The notes under the pieces were generated by a model. That model did no database searches, was not told the origin of the DNA, and worked only from the letters and a program-made list of their open reading frames with translations. 64,000 nt of DNA from positions 159,046 through 223,045 of the forward strand of contig JABDLJ010000004.1 in assembly GCA_013003075.1 (NCBI GenBank). Direction: 5' to 3'. The stretch comes from Paracoccaceae bacterium (GTDB taxonomy: Bacteria; Pseudomonadota; Alphaproteobacteria; Rhodobacterales; Rhodobacteraceae). Positions 9,728-17,156 of the stretch are shown here, piece by piece. The position numbers and the translations under genes are program-made. Positions within the stretch are counted from its first letter, which is position 1; every line of letters begins with the position of its first letter.

Positions 9728-10063
9728 TTATTTTCGGGCTGGAAGGCCGAGACGATCGAGCGTGCTTTCGAATTCGGAGGCGCCCCTGTCATAGCCTAAG
9801 GCGACGAGCGCGTCGAAGCGGTTTCGCAAGGCCGCCTTCTCTTTGCCCTTGCAGTCGTTCCAGGGCCGCCCCTGCAGGCCCATCTCGATCACGTAGTAGC
9901 CGATGAAATGCGGCTTCGTGCCGGCTTGCAGAAGCCTGAGATAGGTTCGATCCGTGCCCAGCTCGCGCAGCACATCGGCGCTGGTGATGCCGGCGCGGGC
10001 GCAGGCGGCCTCCATTGCGGGGCCAAGGTTGGGGATCGATGAGACCGGCTTGGACATGCGCAT
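9728..10063 (-). CDS. TfoX C-terminal domain protein
   Basis: Protein of 111 residues (M-R-M-S-K-P-V-S-S-I-P) that matches the C-terminal domain of TfoX/Sxy: N-L-G-P-A-M-E-A near the start, then the helix-hairpin-helix-like segment A-G-I-T-S-A-D-V-L-R-E-L-G and F-I-G-Y-Y-V-I-E-M-G-L-Q-G-R-P-W. The N-terminal TfoX domain is absent, as in many alphaproteobacterial stand-alone versions. TfoX regulates competence in gammaproteobacteria, but the role of the stand-alone domain is unknown. A second ATG two codons in is an equally possible start. Confidence 0.82.
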   Translation of the reverse strand: MRMSKPVSSIPNLGPAMEAACARAGITSADVLRELGTDRTYLRLLQAGTKPHFIGYYVIEMGLQGRPWNDCKGKEKAALRNRFDALVALGYDRGASEFESTLDRLGLPARK

Positions 10064-10123
10064 CAAACTACCGCACGGTCCGTGCGGGGCAAGCCTTCCG
10101 GCGGCCATCTGGCCAGGGTCAGC

Positions 10124-10273
10124 CTAGATGCTGGCCCAATCGGTATAGCGATACTCGCCGTCCTTGCCGGATTTGTCGGTTTTCTCGGAATGTTGCTTGT
10201 CGGGCTGGATCGCCGGGGGTGCGTCTTTGGCAGGGTTTTCCACGTCGGGGCTTTCTTCTTTGTAGTCAGTCAT
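10124..10273 (-). CDS. Small hydrophilic protein, 49 aa, function unknown
   Basis: Open frame of 49 codons starting M-T-D-Y-K-E-E-S-P-D and ending Y-R-Y-T-D-W-A-S-I. It is preceded by a near-ideal Shine-Dalgarno CAGGAGGCGAGT at the right distance from ATG. The composition is strongly charged with many Lys, Asp, Glu and Pro, has no hydrophobic segment and is likely disordered apart from the aromatic C-terminal patch. It lies upstream of, and on the same strand as, the TfoX-domain gene (60 bp gap), so the two may form one transcript. It is not recognised as a named family. Confidence 0.72.
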   Translation of the reverse strand: MTDYKEESPDVENPAKDAPPAIQPDKQHSEKTDKSGKDGEYRYTDWASI

Positions 10274-10605
10274 ACTCGCCTCCTGAAACAAGGCCTTTCA
10301 CGGGTTACAAGAACTGCCGCCGGATGCGACGATGACGCAGCTGGCAGCATCGATAGCTGCAATCTGACGCGTGAAGAATGGTTCGGTCATGGCAGTTTGC
10401 GTGCGCAAGCGTGACCATTTGGTGATTATACCGAGCGATCTGGCTAGACTTTGTGTCAAAAACGGATTGTTTCCTAAGTTGTCGGGAATATTGCAAATTT
10501 TCACAAAATTGCCTTTTTGAGACCCAACCGCCGCCCTCCTCGCGCGCGAGCTTAATCGGCAGTTAAGGGTGGGACTGATACCGTTGAAACGCGGAGGGCT
10601 GAGAA
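10274..10605. other. Intergenic, no gene seen
   Basis: This stretch is noticeably AT-richer than its surroundings around 10430-10520. It presumably contains the promoter of the 49-aa gene (minus) and of the small frames that follow (plus). Both strands have only short reading frames without ribosome binding sites. No structured RNA was identified. Confidence 0.4.
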
Positions 10606-10704
10606 ATGATTTTTGATTTCAATGACATTCATTCGGGCGTTTGCATGCCAGTGGGTTTCGCGGGCAATACGCCTGTCTTCACAACTGTCCGGACTGCGGC
10701 ATGA
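10606..10704 (+). CDS. Possible 32-aa peptide with strong ribosome binding site
   Basis: A short frame beginning M-I-F-D-F-N-D-I-H-S-G-V and ending T-V-R-T-A-A. It is supported mainly by an excellent Shine-Dalgarno (GGAGGG, 7 nt before ATG) and by its ATGA overlap with the next small frame. It could be a leader peptide, a real small protein, or the front half of a gene broken by a frameshift into the following frame. There is no family match. Confidence 0.35.
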   Translation: MIFDFNDIHSGVCMPVGFAGNTPVFTTVRTAA

Positions 10705-10904
10705 GCGCCGCGCTTTCCGTGCTGCGCCTGAAGGGCAGGGGCGTCACGACCCAGTGCGTGATGTCGCTGCGCGCCCTGAAGCCGAGCGATGACGCGGGCG
10801 CGCCGCGCGCATTGCCCGATCCGGGCCGGCTCGCCATTACCTGCAACATCAACCGCCCGGTGATCCGGCTTATGGCCGCCGCGCGGCAGCGCTCCTTCCG
10901 ATAG
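10701..10904 (+). CDS. Possible 67-aa small protein coupled to the preceding frame
   Basis: Begins M-S-A-A-L-S-V-L-R-L-K-G at an ATGA overlap with the 32-codon frame and ends M-A-A-A-R-Q-R-S-F-R. It is basic, with two cysteines (T-Q-C-V-M and I-T-C-N-I) and no membrane segment or recognised domain. Coding status rests only on the overlap arrangement. Confidence 0.3.
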   Translation: MSAALSVLRLKGRGVTTQCVMSLRALKPSDDAGAPRALPDPGRLAITCNINRPVIRLMAAARQRSFR

Positions 10905-11097
10905 ACCTTGGCGCCCGCAGCTTGCGGCAGATGTCCGCCGGCAGGCCGCGGCCTTCCAGCGGATAGTGTGTGGATCCGGCTCCTAAAGAATGCCAGCTGC
11001 CCCGGCGCCGCGTGGCGCCAGGGCAACCGGTCGCCCCGTGGGTCATGGGGCAATCCGGCGACGCGAGGGACAGAGAACGCCGCCGGAAACCTCGGAC
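10905..11097. other. Intergenic, no gene seen
   Basis: GC-rich spacer between the small frames and the 3' end of the protease gene. It contains the perfect inverted repeat GGCGCC...GGCGCC around 11017-11030, which could be a weak terminator stem but has no T-run. Confidence 0.3.
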
Positions 11098-12210
11098 CTA
11101 GGCCTCTTTCTGGCCAAGGTTGCCGACGGTCACCTCGTAGGTCACCTCTTTGCCCTTGTGCAGAACGCGCATTTGGGTGGTCGCATCGGGTGCGGTATCG
11201 GCCACGGCGCGGGTCAAATCGCGCAGCTCGGTGATTTCGGTGCCGTTGAATGAAAGGATGATGTCGCCTTTCACGAGGCCCGCTTTTTCGGCCGGGCTGT
11301 CTTCTGAGACGTTCTCGATCACAGCGCCGGTGGGGGCATCGTAGCCCAGAACGCTCGCGATCTCGTCCGGCATCGGCTTGATCTGGACGCCAAGCCAGCC
11401 GCGGGTCACCTCGCCATCATCGCTAAGATCGGCAACGACCGTCTGCACCAGATCGGAGGGTACCGCAAAGCCGATGCCGACCGAACCGCCGCCGGGCGAA
11501 AAGATCGCCGTGTTCACGCCGATCACTTCTCCGTCGGCATTGAAGAGCGGGCCGCCCGAATTGCCGCGATTGATCGCCGCGTCGGTCTGGATGAAGTCAT
11601 CATACGGACCCGCATTGATATTGCGCGAGGTGGCCGACACGATGCCCGATGTGACCGTGCCGCCAAGCCCGAAGGGATTGCCGACCGCGATCACCTCGTC
11701 CCCGACGCGCATCTCGGAGGAGTTGCCGAATGTGATCGCCGCAAGCGCCGCGTTGCTGTCGACCTTCAAAAGCGCGATGTCGGTCAGGGGGTCGCTTCCG
11801 ATCACCTCTGCCTCGGCGCTGCGCCCGTCCGAAAAGGTGACCGTGACCGCCTTGGCGCCGTCGACGACATGGTGGTTGGTGACGATCTGGCCATCGGCCG
11901 AGACGATGAAGCCCGAACCGACGCCGGTGCGCATACGCTCCTGGCCTTGGCCGGGCATACTGTCTTCAAACCGCCGGCGCAGCTCGTCCGGGACGCCTTC
12001 GGGAAGGGCCGGGGCGGCCGTGCCTGTGGCCGCCGCGGTTGTGGTTTCGATGAACACCACGCTGGGCGACACGGTTTCGACCAGATCGGCATAGCCGCCT
12101 GCGGGTACGGCAAGGGCTGCGCCGGGCGCCAGGGCCAGCGCGCTGGACGTGGCCAGGGCGGCCGCAAGGGCCAGGTGCGCCAGCGGGCGCCGCGGAGATG
12201 GAAGTTTCAT
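11098..12210 (-). CDS. Periplasmic trypsin-like protease, DegP/HtrA family, one PDZ domain
   Basis: Protein quality-control serine protease. The 370 residues start M-K-L-P-S-P-R-R-P-L, followed by a signal peptide ending near A-L-A-V-P, so it is periplasmic. The catalytic triad is complete: H114 (in T-N-H-H-V-V-D-G-A), D144 (L-T-D-I-A-L-L-K) and S218 (G-N-S-G-G-P-L-F). It has a single C-terminal PDZ domain (about 270-365), not the two of E. coli DegP/DegQ. The start was set by GGAG 8 nt upstream; the ATG two codons earlier lies too close to it. It is divergent from an OmpR-type two-component pair, which suggests regulation by it, an arrangement like other envelope-stress loci (inference). Confidence 0.92.
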   Translation of the reverse strand: MKLPSPRRPLAHLALAAALATSSALALAPGAALAVPAGGYADLVETVSPSVVFIETTTAAATGTAAPALPEGVPDELRRRFEDSMPGQGQERMRTGVGSGFIVSADGQIVTNHHVVDGAKAVTVTFSDGRSAEAEVIGSDPLTDIALLKVDSNAALAAITFGNSSEMRVGDEVIAVGNPFGLGGTVTSGIVSATSRNINAGPYDDFIQTDAAINRGNSGGPLFNADGEVIGVNTAIFSPGGGSVGIGFAVPSDLVQTVVADLSDDGEVTRGWLGVQIKPMPDEIASVLGYDAPTGAVIENVSEDSPAEKAGLVKGDIILSFNGTEITELRDLTRAVADTAPDATTQMRVLHKGKEVTYEVTVGNLGQKEA

Positions 12211-12284
12211 ATGCATGCTCCATGCGTTTTGCGTTTGACGGAACAGAAGATCGGCGCGCGCTCTCACAATGGCGTGTAGCGATC

Positions 12285-12343
12285 TATACAATTGTTTAAT
12301 CCTGCGCCGGGGGTCTTGTATGGCGCGCGCGTTATACAAATGT
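12285..12343. promoter_or_regulatory. Candidate operator: two TATACAAnTGT repeats plus inverted TTGTAT
   Basis: The protease / response regulator intergenic region holds TATACAATTGT (12285-12295) and TATACAAATGT (12333-12343), 48 bp apart, and between them TTGTAT (12316-12321). The latter forms a perfect inverted repeat with ATACAA of the second copy. AT-rich direct repeats in GC-rich DNA between a protease and an OmpR-family regulator are what an autoregulated divergent promoter would look like. The binding protein is inferred. Confidence 0.5.
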
Positions 12344-12442
12344 ACTGCCCGCGCCAGGCGGGTGCGATGTGTCGGCGCGTAGAGCGTGGCGGCAGAAGAT
12401 GGGCGCGCCCAACAGGCGTTTGCGACAGCGAGCCGAGGTCAG

Positions 12443-13114
12443 ATGAAGCTACTGGTGGTCGAAGACGACGAAACAACGGGCAGCTACATCGCGCGCGGAT
12501 TGCGCGAAGAGGGCCAGACCGTGGATCTTGTCACCAGCGGCCGCGATGCGCTGATCCAGGCGACGTCGTCCAGCTACGATGTGCTTGTCGTGGATCGTAT
12601 GGTGCCCGAGATCGACGGCATGACGCTGGTCAAGACCCTGCGCGGGGCGGGCAACCAGACGCCGGTCCTGTTTCTGACCGCGCTGGGCCAGGTCGAGGAC
12701 CGGATCGATGGGCTGAACGCCGGCGGCGACGATTACCTGGTCAAACCCTTCGCTTTCGGCGAGCTTTCGGCCCGGATCGCCGCGCTGGCCCGCCGGCCGG
12801 TCGCGCTGGAGCGGGAAACGTCCCTGACCGCCGGCGATATGCGGATGGATCTGATTTCACGCAAGGTGACGCGCGCAGGCCAGGACATCGACCTTCTGCC
12901 GCGCGAATTTGCGCTGCTGGAGCATCTTTTGCGCCGCAAGGGGCGGGTGCAGACGCGCACGATGCTGCTCGAGGCGGTCTGGGATATCAGCTTTGACCCG
13001 ATGACCAACGTCGTCGAGACGCATATCAGCCGGCTGCGCGCCAAGGTTGACAAGCCGTTCGAGACCGAATTGATCGTCACTGTCAGAGGGGCGGGATACC
13101 GCATCGAGGAATGA
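12443..13114 (+). CDS. OmpR/PhoB-family response regulator
   Basis: Cytoplasmic DNA-binding regulator of 223 residues (M-K-L-L-V-V-E-D-D-E). The receiver domain (1-115) has the acidic pair at 8-9, phospho-acceptor D51 and the conserved Lys of the L-V-K-P-F motif. A winged-helix trans_reg_C domain (about 130-222) ends with the T-V-R-G-x-G-Y-R motif. The start is the ATG opening the receiver domain; an earlier in-frame ATG would add an unlikely leader. The next gene, its histidine kinase, overlaps by 4 bp (ATGA). Its probable target is the divergent HtrA protease. Confidence 0.93.
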   Translation: MKLLVVEDDETTGSYIARGLREEGQTVDLVTSGRDALIQATSSSYDVLVVDRMVPEIDGMTLVKTLRGAGNQTPVLFLTALGQVEDRIDGLNAGGDDYLVKPFAFGELSARIAALARRPVALERETSLTAGDMRMDLISRKVTRAGQDIDLLPREFALLEHLLRRKGRVQTRTMLLEAVWDISFDPMTNVVETHISRLRAKVDKPFETELIVTVRGAGYRIEE

Positions 13115-14520
13115 GCGGGCGCGTCTCGCGGCTGGCGCGCTCGATGCCGTTCCGGCTGGCGCTGGGTCTGGTGGCGCTCTTTTCGGTGGTCAGCCTGCTC
13201 AGCCTCGCTGCCAGCTATTTCGTCACCCAGCGTTCATTCGATCAGACCATGCGGGCTGATCTTCGGCAGGACATGGCCGGCTTCCGCGCCGCGCCAAGCG
13301 CCGGGGCTCTGGCGACGCTGGTCGAGGCCGAGGCGCGCGAGACCGATCCCGAGCGGCTGGTGCTCAGCTACATCGCGCCCAACCGGCGCCATTTCGGAAA
13401 CGCGGTGATCGGGCGCGACGAGGACGGCTATCACATTGTTTCGGCCTCGGGCGGCAATCCCAAGATCAAGGGGCGCTATCTTGCGCTCACCGCCTCGCTC
13501 TTCGGCGGCCAGCTGACGATCGCGCGCAGCCGCGACGAGATCGATGCGCTGGGCGATGTCTTCACCAACATCCTGGTGCTCAGCCTGATCCCGACGATCC
13601 TGATCGCGCTTTCCGGCGGGCTTTACCTGGCGCGGCGCAGCGCCCGGCATGTCGGCCAGATCGGCCGCACGCTGGACGAGCTGACCGGCGGCAACCTTGG
13701 CGCCCGCGTCGGCTCGACCCAGGGCTGGTCGCCCGATATCGTGGATATCGGACAGAAGCTTGACGAGATGGCGCGCGCGCAAGAAGCCTCGGTGACCGCG
13801 ATGCGCCAGGTGTCCTCGGACATCGCGCATGATCTGAAGACGCCGATCCAGCGCGTGTCGGTCTACCTTGACGAGATGTCCCGCAAGGATCTGCCTCAGC
13901 CAGAGGCCAACGAGCTTCTGGGCAAGGCGAAGGCCGAGCTGGGCGGCATCGCGTCGGTGTTCCGCGGCCTGCTGCAAATCTCGCAGATCGAGACCGGCTC
14001 GCCCCGATCGCGGTTTTCCGACGTCGATCTTGGCGCTCTGGTACAAACCTTTTGCGAGATCTACGAGCCTGCCGTCGGAGAGGCGTCGCAAAGCCTGACC
14101 TGCACGGTTGATGGTCCGGAGCCTGCCGTTGTTCGGGGCGATCGCGATCTGCTTGGGCAGGTCCTGGCCAATCTCATCGAGAACGCACTTCGCCACGCCG
14201 GGCCGGGGGCCAGGATCGAGATATCCGCGGGCTACGTGGATGGCCGTCCCAGCCTTTCGGTGTCCGATACCGGCCCCGGCATTCCCGCAGCGGAACGCGA
14301 TCTGGTGCTGCGACGGCTCTACCGTCTGGACCGAAGCCGCACGACGCCGGGCAACGGTCTGGGCCTCAGCCTTGTGGCCAGCGTCATCGCGTTGCACGAC
14401 GCAGAGCTGGCATTGCTTGGAAATGATCCTGGCCTGCGGGTCGAGATCACCTTTGCGTTGCCCGGGCGGGGTGACGCGGTTCCGCCCGAGCAAACCCCGC
14501 AAGGTCCGGGCGGGGCCTGA
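13111..14520 (+). CDS. Membrane sensor histidine kinase, cognate of the upstream OmpR-type regulator
   Basis: A 469-residue orthodox kinase with membrane helix 1 (about 15-40), a periplasmic sensor of roughly 110 residues with no recognised fold, helix 2 (about 160-185), a HAMP linker, HisKA with H240 in the motif S-S-D-I-A-H-D-L-K-T-P, and a HATPase domain (N-box L-I-E-N-A-L-R-H, D-T-G-P-G-I-P, G-N-G-L-G-L-S). Translational coupling to the regulator makes them a pair. The ligand is unknown. The neighbouring protease suggests envelope stress (inference). Confidence 0.93.
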   Translation: MSGRVSRLARSMPFRLALGLVALFSVVSLLSLAASYFVTQRSFDQTMRADLRQDMAGFRAAPSAGALATLVEAEARETDPERLVLSYIAPNRRHFGNAVIGRDEDGYHIVSASGGNPKIKGRYLALTASLFGGQLTIARSRDEIDALGDVFTNILVLSLIPTILIALSGGLYLARRSARHVGQIGRTLDELTGGNLGARVGSTQGWSPDIVDIGQKLDEMARAQEASVTAMRQVSSDIAHDLKTPIQRVSVYLDEMSRKDLPQPEANELLGKAKAELGGIASVFRGLLQISQIETGSPRSRFSDVDLGALVQTFCEIYEPAVGEASQSLTCTVDGPEPAVVRGDRDLLGQVLANLIENALRHAGPGARIEISAGYVDGRPSLSVSDTGPGIPAAERDLVLRRLYRLDRSRTTPGNGLGLSLVASVIALHDAELALLGNDPGLRVEITFALPGRGDAVPPEQTPQGPGGA

Positions 14521-14522
14521 TA

Positions 14523-14555
14523 CTGGGCGCATTCAGCATTCTGGGCGCATTCAGC
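14523..14555. repeat. 15-bp direct repeat after the kinase gene
   Basis: CTGGGCGCATTCAGC occurs twice, 3 bp apart, immediately after the kinase stop codon. It is a perfect duplication of unknown significance. Confidence 0.8.
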
Positions 14556-14698
14556 GCCGCGCCGCATCGTGTTTGGCCAAGACTGGCGGTTCTGGCACGG
14601 GTGATCGGGCCCAAAACCAAGGCGCAACGCCCCGCGTGATCGCAGCTGCGGCTTTCGGCGGGCCTGCGGCCCGACACAACATCACCGACCGCTGCATA

Positions 14699-15610
14699 TC
14701 ACCTGAGGCCAAGCGCCGCGGCCTGATCGGCATTCTGCAGCACCTGCGCCAACGCCAGCGGCATCTGCCACCGGTTCAGCGCGTAGATGTGAAGCGCAGG
14801 CGCGCCGTAGGCCACAAGTTGCCGCGCCTGCTCTGCGACGACCGCCATCGCGGCAAGGCGGCGGGCCTCGCTTTCTTCTTCGAACGCGCCAAAAAGCCGA
14901 TCAAGCCTGCGCGGGACGCGGGTTTCGTTTGCCATTGCGAATGCCCGGACCCGCGGCCAGTTCTCCAGCGGCATCAGCCCTGGGATCAGGGGCGCCGTCA
15001 CCCCGCGGCGCCCGCAGGCGTCAACAAAGCGGGCATACGCCGCAGGATCGAGGACGAACTGGCAAATGGCGTCTGTCGCCCCGGCATCGAGCTTTTCCTT
15101 CAGGTGATCGATATCGTCGTCCAGCGATCGCGCCTGAGGGTGCTTTTCGGGGTAGGCGGCGACCGAAATGCGGAAGTCGTGCCGGTCCCTCAGCGCGGCG
15201 ACAAGCTGTGAAGCGTGGCTGAAGCCGCCCTTCTTCACGGCTTGGTCGGCACTGGGTGGATCGCCGCGCAGGGCGAGGATCTGCGTGATCCCGTCCTGCC
15301 AGAAGCCGTCGGCCAGCCTTAGCGTCTCGGCGCGGCTGTGACCCTGCGCGATCAGGTGCGCCATCACCGGCCGGCCGCTGATCTGTGCGATCTCAAGCGC
15401 CGTCTCGTGCGTACCGGAAGGCGCGCTGCCGCCGGCGCCCATGGTCACCGAGAACCCCGCGCTCGCAACGCCGGCAAGGCGGCGCGTGGTCTCTGCCAAC
15501 GCGCGGCGCCCCTTGGCAGAGCGCGGCGGGTACATCTCGAAGCTCAAAGGCGGCTTGGCCCCAGGGTCCTGGAACCTGCGCGGCCTTTCGTCCTGTGAGC
15601 GAACCTGCAT
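14699..15610 (-). CDS. metF: Methylenetetrahydrofolate reductase family protein
   Basis: Flavoenzyme that reduces 5,10-methylene-THF to 5-methyl-THF, the methyl donor for methionine synthesis. The 303 residues start M-Q-V-R-S-Q-D-E-R-P. The TIM-barrel family features are present: L-S-F-E-M-Y-P-P (usually F-E-x-x-P-P), V-T-M-G-A-G-G-S near strand 2, A-L-R-G-D-P-P, and Y-P-E-K-H-P-Q. The length matches bacterial MetF. A much longer in-frame extension upstream was rejected because it runs through the tandem-repeat region and the CBS gene. The methyl-cycle link with the bmt and corrinoid genes near 60-63 kb is thematic only. Confidence 0.88.
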   Translation of the reverse strand: MQVRSQDERPRRFQDPGAKPPLSFEMYPPRSAKGRRALAETTRRLAGVASAGFSVTMGAGGSAPSGTHETALEIAQISGRPVMAHLIAQGHSRAETLRLADGFWQDGITQILALRGDPPSADQAVKKGGFSHASQLVAALRDRHDFRISVAAYPEKHPQARSLDDDIDHLKEKLDAGATDAICQFVLDPAAYARFVDACGRRGVTAPLIPGLMPLENWPRVRAFAMANETRVPRRLDRLFGAFEEESEARRLAAMAVVAEQARQLVAYGAPALHIYALNRWQMPLALAQVLQNADQAAALGLR

Positions 15611-15970
15611 GATCCTTGTCCCGATTTGCCCCGGCCAGCCTGCGGGCGCCCAAAGCGTCCGCAGGGCAATGCCCCTGCTTGCTTCGCGCGGCATCAAGCC
15701 CGCTTTCCGGGAACATATTGTCAGAGCGGCCGGCACCGCGCCACCGCCAAGAAACCGCCAAGCCACCGCCAAGGCACCGCTAAGGCACCCCCAAGGCACC
15801 CCCAAAGGCACCCCCAGGGGTGCTGTCGGGGCGAAACGCGCCCCTTGGGCCGGTTTGATCTGGGTCACAGACGCGCCGCGCCCGCGCCGTGTAGACTTGG
15901 CTTGAAGCGAGCGCACGACCGGCCGCAGAGCCGGCCGCGTGGCGAACAGGGAACAGGGGGAGGATGCAAA
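15611..15970. other. Divergent spacer metF / CBS gene
   Basis: A 360-bp region that must carry both promoters. It holds the tandem-repeat tract annotated separately, and near the plus-strand gene the Shine-Dalgarno GGGGGAGGATGCAAA that fixes the GTG start of the CBS protein. No recognisable SAM or SAH riboswitch core was seen upstream of metF. Confidence 0.4.
15733..15817. repeat. Degenerate 11-bp tandem repeat upstream of metF
   Basis: About seven imperfect copies of an 11-bp unit close to GCACCGCCAAG; later copies drift to GCACCCCCAAG. The tract is immediately followed by CAGGGGTGC, so the last unit can fold into a GCACCCC/GGGGTGC hairpin. Confidence 0.8.
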
Positions 15971-16384
15971 GTGACCGTCAAGATCGCCGAGCTGATGGCA
16001 AAACGGGTCATCACGTCCAGGCCGCACGAAACCGTGGGTCATGTCCGCGACAAGATGCAGCGCAGCAAAGTGCATTCGATCCCGATCGTCGGTCCGCAAA
16101 ATGAGCCGCTGGGGATCGTCACGACCGCGGATCTGGCGCGCCGCGTCAAGGACAGCTCTCCCGTCAGCCGCATCATGACCCGCGATATCGTGGTGGTACC
16201 GGCCTATAACGATGTCAGCGTCGCGGCCCGGATCATGCGCAAGCACAAGATCCACCACGTGATCGTCACGCACGAAAAACAGGTGGTCGGGCTGATCAGT
16301 TCGTTCGATCTTCTGAAGCTTCTGGAGGGCAAGCGGTTCGTCATGTCGAACGCGCCGACCCCGCCGAAGAACAAACGGGCATGA
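15971..16384 (+). CDS. CBS domain pair protein
   Basis: Stand-alone Bateman module of 137 residues: two CBS motifs (about 8-60 and 70-122) with typical I-P-I-V and H-H-V-I-V-T core strands, and a basic C-terminal tail. Such proteins sense adenosine nucleotides or SAM and regulate partner enzymes; the partner here is not evident. The GTG start is chosen because it is the only start with a good Shine-Dalgarno (GGAGG, 7 nt spacing) and puts the first CBS strand at the N-terminus. Confidence 0.85.
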   Translation: MTVKIAELMAKRVITSRPHETVGHVRDKMQRSKVHSIPIVGPQNEPLGIVTTADLARRVKDSSPVSRIMTRDIVVVPAYNDVSVAARIMRKHKIHHVIVTHEKQVVGLISSFDLLKLLEGKRFVMSNAPTPPKNKRA

Positions 16385-16529
16385 GGGCGCGCGCGCGGAT
16401 CTGTCCGATCGGCTTGGCCGCATCGACGCAAGCGCGCTGGCTCGCCCGTGCAATTGCCTGCGCCGTGCGGCCCGCCACGCCGGCGGGGCGCCATCGGTCA
16501 AACCCGACCGAACCTTAGGAGGGAAACCC

Positions 16530-17156
16530 GTGACCACAGCTTCAGCCTCGGATCCATCACCGGCGACGCATCTTGAAAAGCTCGATGTGAGCCGGCCCAT
16601 CTGGGACCAGTTCTTCACCGTCGCTCCGCTTGTGCTCGTCGGTACGCGCGAAGCCGATGGCGGCAACGATCTTGCGCCCAAGCACATGGTCACGCCGATG
16701 GGCTGGCAAAACTACTTCGGTTTTGTCTGCACGCCGCGCCACGGCACGTATCAGAACATCAAGCGCGACGGCGTCTTCGCGGTGACCTATCCCAGACCGG
16801 CGCAGTGGCTTGAGACCAGCCTGACGGCCTCGCCGCGCTGCGAGGACGACAGCAAGCCGCAATTGCAGCTTATGCACACCCACCGGTCGGGCCGTGTCGA
16901 TTGCCCGGTCGTCGAGGACGGGTACCTGTACCTGGAATGCGAGATCGATCGCTTCGTCGACGACTTCGGCGTCAATAGCCTGATCGTCGGCAAGATCGTC
17001 GCCGCCGAGATCGACCGCGCCTTCCTGCGCGCCGTCGAGCGTGACGATCAGGATCTTTTGCGCGACGCGCCGCTTCTGGCCTATGTCAGCCCGGGACGGT
17101 TCGCGACCATTCAGGACACGCTGGCCTTTCCGATGCCCAAAGGCATGAAGAAATGA
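16530..17156 (+). CDS. Flavin reductase-like (FMN-binding split barrel) protein
   Basis: A 208-residue protein of the flavin reductase-like FMN-binding family. The split-barrel pattern includes P-L-V-L-V-G-T-R-E-A-D-G-G-N-D-L-A-P at 31-48, then F-G-F-V-C-T-P and N-I-K-R-D-G-V-F-A-V-T-Y-P. The start is a GTG behind TAGGAGGGAAACCC, a strong ribosome binding site. It overlaps the next gene by 4 bp and so is first in a coupled trio with an M20 peptidase and a P-loop protein. Whether it reduces free flavin or binds another substrate is not determined. Confidence 0.85.
   Translation: MTTASASDPSPATHLEKLDVSRPIWDQFFTVAPLVLVGTREADGGNDLAPKHMVTPMGWQNYFGFVCTPRHGTYQNIKRDGVFAVTYPRPAQWLETSLTASPRCEDDSKPQLQLMHTHRSGRVDCPVVEDGYLYLECEIDRFVDDFGVNSLIVGKIVAAEIDRAFLRAVERDDQDLLRDAPLLAYVSPGRFATIQDTLAFPMPKGMKK

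Noticed and set aside
15611..15720. SAM or SAH riboswitch upstream of metF
   Set aside because: Looked for conserved cores and pseudoknot partners and found none; only repeats.
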